Source: JAJYSO01 sp964579505
GTDB taxonomy: Bacteria; Bacteroidota; Bacteroidia; Flavobacteriales; Flavobacteriaceae
Length of the DNA: 64,000 nucleotides
Assembly: GCA_964579505.1 (NCBI GenBank)
Contig: CAZOGC010000014.1
Span: 1 to 64,000 of the forward strand
Reading direction: 5' to 3'
Shown here: one piece after another, positions 62,458 through 64,000 of the stretch
Layout: each line of letters opens with the position of its first letter
Position numbering within the stretch: position 1 is the first letter of the stretch
The notes under the pieces: model-generated
The model's database searches: none
What the model saw: the letters and a program-made list of their open reading frames with translations, nothing else
What the model was told of the DNA's origin: nothing
Program-made: the position numbers and the translations under genes

Positions 62458-63360
62458 TTACCCATAAATTTCTTGCGCTACTCGAAACGTATTGGCGTGC
62501 GCTTCTACAATGTGTTTAATTTCTTTAGAATAACCCCCACCCATACTACATTCTACCGGAATTTCGTGTTGTGCACAAGCTGCAAATACCATTCTGTCTC
62601 GCTCTCTACATCCGGCTATGGTGCAGCTCAACCGCCCCAGCTTGTCGGTTGCCAGAATATCTACTCCGCTTTGATAAAAAATAAAATCGGGTTTTACGCG
62701 GTCAATCAGTTTGGGTAAAATTTGTTGAAGGGTTTGTAAATAAACAGCATCGGTAGTTTGGTCTTCCAATTCAATATCTAAATCCGATTTTTCTTTGTGA
62801 AACGGATAGTTCTTTTTACCATGCATAGAAAAGGTAAAAACGCTGTTGTCTCCTTCAAAAATTGAGGCAGTTCCGTTTCCTTGGTGTACGTCTAAATCAA
62901 CAATCAAGATTTTCTTTGCCCAATTTTTATGTTGAAGATAGCGAGCAGCAATGGCTTGATCGTGCAGTAAACAAAAGCCTTCCCCGTGGTCTGCATACGC
63001 GTGATGTGTTCCTCCTGAAATAGTCATTCCAACTCCATTGGTTAAGGCATATTCGGCGGCTTTCATCGTACCATCAGCAATGACTCGTTCTCTATTAATG
63101 AGCGCTTCTGAAAGCGGAAAACCAATTTTTCGAATGGCTTTTCTATCTAAAGTCAGGTTGCACAACGCATCAAAATAAGAACGTTTATGAACGGCTAAGA
63201 TAGGAGCATTATCGGGTATTTCAGGCTGAAAAAAATTAGCAGGTTCTACAGTACCTTCTATCAATAATTGTTGAGGTAGAAGCCCATATTTTTCCATCGG
63301 AAAACGATGATTTGGGGGTAAAGAGAGTTCAAAAAAAGGGTGATTGGCAATTTTAAGCAT
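62458..63360 (-). CDS. Histone-deacetylase-family (AcuC/AphA-like) amidohydrolase
   Basis: 300 aa. Zinc-deacetylase features: GGTHHAYADHGEGFCLLHDQ with the His-His dyad, LIVDLDVHQGNGTASIF with zinc-binding Asp and His, FTFSMHGKKNYPF, and FYQSGVDILATDKLG with the second zinc Asp. The family removes acetyl groups from protein lysines, acetylpolyamines or related compounds; the substrate here is unknown. Its start overlaps the recO stop by one base. Confidence 0.93.
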   Translation of the reverse strand: MLKIANHPFFELSLPPNHRFPMEKYGLLPQQLLIEGTVEPANFFQPEIPDNAPILAVHKRSYFDALCNLTLDRKAIRKIGFPLSEALINRERVIADGTMKAAEYALTNGVGMTISGGTHHAYADHGEGFCLLHDQAIAARYLQHKNWAKKILIVDLDVHQGNGTASIFEGDNSVFTFSMHGKKNYPFHKEKSDLDIELEDQTTDAVYLQTLQQILPKLIDRVKPDFIFYQSGVDILATDKLGRLSCTIAGCRERDRMVFAACAQHEIPVECSMGGGYSKEIKHIVEAHANTFRVAQEIYG

Positions 63361-64000
63361 TAGGCAAAGAGTTGTGCAAGCACTTCAAGAGATTGGGGTT
63401 GCCGAAATCCTTGAAGCTGTATTTCGTAATACGATAAAATAAAGACTAAAAATTTTTGGCGATCTTCTTGTTGTAATCTTAATTGCTTAATTTCTGCATC
63501 ATTGGCTTGTAAGAGGGTTTTAAGAAGGACGCAATTTTTTCCGCTAACAGAATAATTATCGGTTTCTTCTGCCTCAAATTGACCTTGTTGCAAATTGAAG
63601 TAAGGAAGGTCTTCTTGTTCAACCTGTGGATAGATTCCCAAATATTTGGTAAAATCTACTAGAAACTGTAAATGAAAATTAGCAGTGTTTTCTTCTGTTT
63701 CTAGCCGTTGAATGGCTTGTTCAAAAAAAGCAAATAAAGGTTCGTTTTGCTCTTCTTCTTGTACGGCATTTCGAATCACTTCAGTTAAAAAAATGGCGAT
63801 AGAAGACTTTTGTATTTGTGTACGAATAGAAGGATTGATGGCGGTTAGTTTGGCTTCTTTCAGGTATTCTAATCGACCAATATTTTTGTGCATTGCTACA
63901 ATTTCTAACATACTAAGTGGTTGAAACATAGCAGACTTTATCTTTCCCTTTTTTGTTTTTAATACGCCGCGTAGCAGATATGATTTTAGTCCGTCTGTGG
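63360..64000 (-). CDS. recO: DNA repair protein RecO, N-terminus beyond the window
   Basis: The frame is open to the window edge: 213 codons including a partial first one. Upstream of the internal Met at 63929 the translation continues TDGLKSYLLRGVL and KGKIKSAMFQPLSMLE, the RecO OB-fold pattern, so that Met is not the start. The following helical domain (FLTEVIRNAVQEEE, FLVDFTKYLGIYP) is RecO-like. The zinc Cys cluster of some RecO proteins is not evident. RecO loads RecA with RecR. The stop shares one base with the HDAC-like gene start. Confidence 0.9.
   Translation of the reverse strand, partial: TDGLKSYLLRGVLKTKKGKIKSAMFQPLSMLEIVAMHKNIGRLEYLKEAKLTAINPSIRTQIQKSSIAIFLTEVIRNAVQEEEQNEPLFAFFEQAIQRLETEENTANFHLQFLVDFTKYLGIYPQVEQEDLPYFNLQQGQFEAEETDNYSVSGKNCVLLKTLLQANDAEIKQLRLQQEDRQKFLVFILSYYEIQLQGFRQPQSLEVLAQLFA

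Noticed and set aside
1..64000. Prophage, insertion sequence, integrase, CRISPR-Cas or restriction system
   Set aside because: None of the open frames resemble these, and no terminal repeats or target duplications were seen.

Overview
The window is a gene-dense stretch of a Bacteroidota chromosome, almost certainly class Flavobacteriia. Four things point there. Gene order is flavobacterial: tsaD/tamB, lptD/amidase/MCE, DUF4290-murA, and alaS opposite M23-MerR-LemA-TPM-TPM. Promoters follow the Bacteroidota pattern TTG-N19-TAnnTTTG. Start codons lack Shine-Dalgarno sequences. Predicted signal-peptidase-I substrates begin with glutamine. The DNA is AT-rich. There is no rRNA, CRISPR array, insertion sequence, prophage or integrase. 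This is core genome, not an island.

Layout. 0-6 kb: a secreted tricorn-like protease, a MazG-fold pyrophosphohydrolase, a small membrane protein, mevalonate diphosphate decarboxylase, rsmE and tsaD. 7-19 kb: envelope block with TamB, RidA, DedA, an LptD-like protein, a peptidoglycan amidase, an MCE protein and a membrane Fe-S oxidoreductase. 19-29 kb: pgi, MscS-type channel, clpS, prmA, tpiA, a lone DppB-type permease, a DoxX/MauE-like protein, DUF1599, then the folP-cdaA (c-di-AMP synthase) operon. 29-36 kb: a beta-helix lipoprotein and a glutaminyl cyclotransferase, SRP RNA, SDR, transaldolase-like enzyme, haem-binding protein, tRNA-Met, START-like protein, class IV aminotransferase and YqgE. 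37-46 kb: HU, fmt, recQ, a P-loop ATPase, DUF493, DUF4290, murA, DUF2059, glyA and fahA. 46-53 kb: two TPM proteins, LemA, MerR, M23 peptidase and alaS. 53-64 kb: M3 peptidase, fumC, desaturase, aspC, prfC, pyrH, frr, HDAC-like deacetylase and the C-terminal part of recO.

How the genes fit together. Much of the content concerns the outer membrane and periplasm (TamB, LptD-like, MCE, amidase, M23, MurA). The glutaminyl cyclotransferase probably caps the N-terminal Gln left by signal peptidase I on many exported proteins, and five such substrates are encoded in this window. Central metabolism (Pgi, TpiA, FumC, aldolase) and translation (AlaS, Fmt, PrfC, Frr, RsmE, TsaD, PrmA, SRP RNA, tRNA-Met) are also well represented.

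I did not find a clear new multi-gene system. The best leads are regulatory or structural: an apparently leaderless prfC, paired direct repeats upstream of the HU promoter, a perfect 18-bp palindrome plus a terminator-like hairpin before murA, a MurA with Asp in place of the catalytic Cys, a tamB with no conventional full-length start codon, and a Fe-S oxidoreductase without its usual partner. All start choices and promoters are read by eye. No database search was run.
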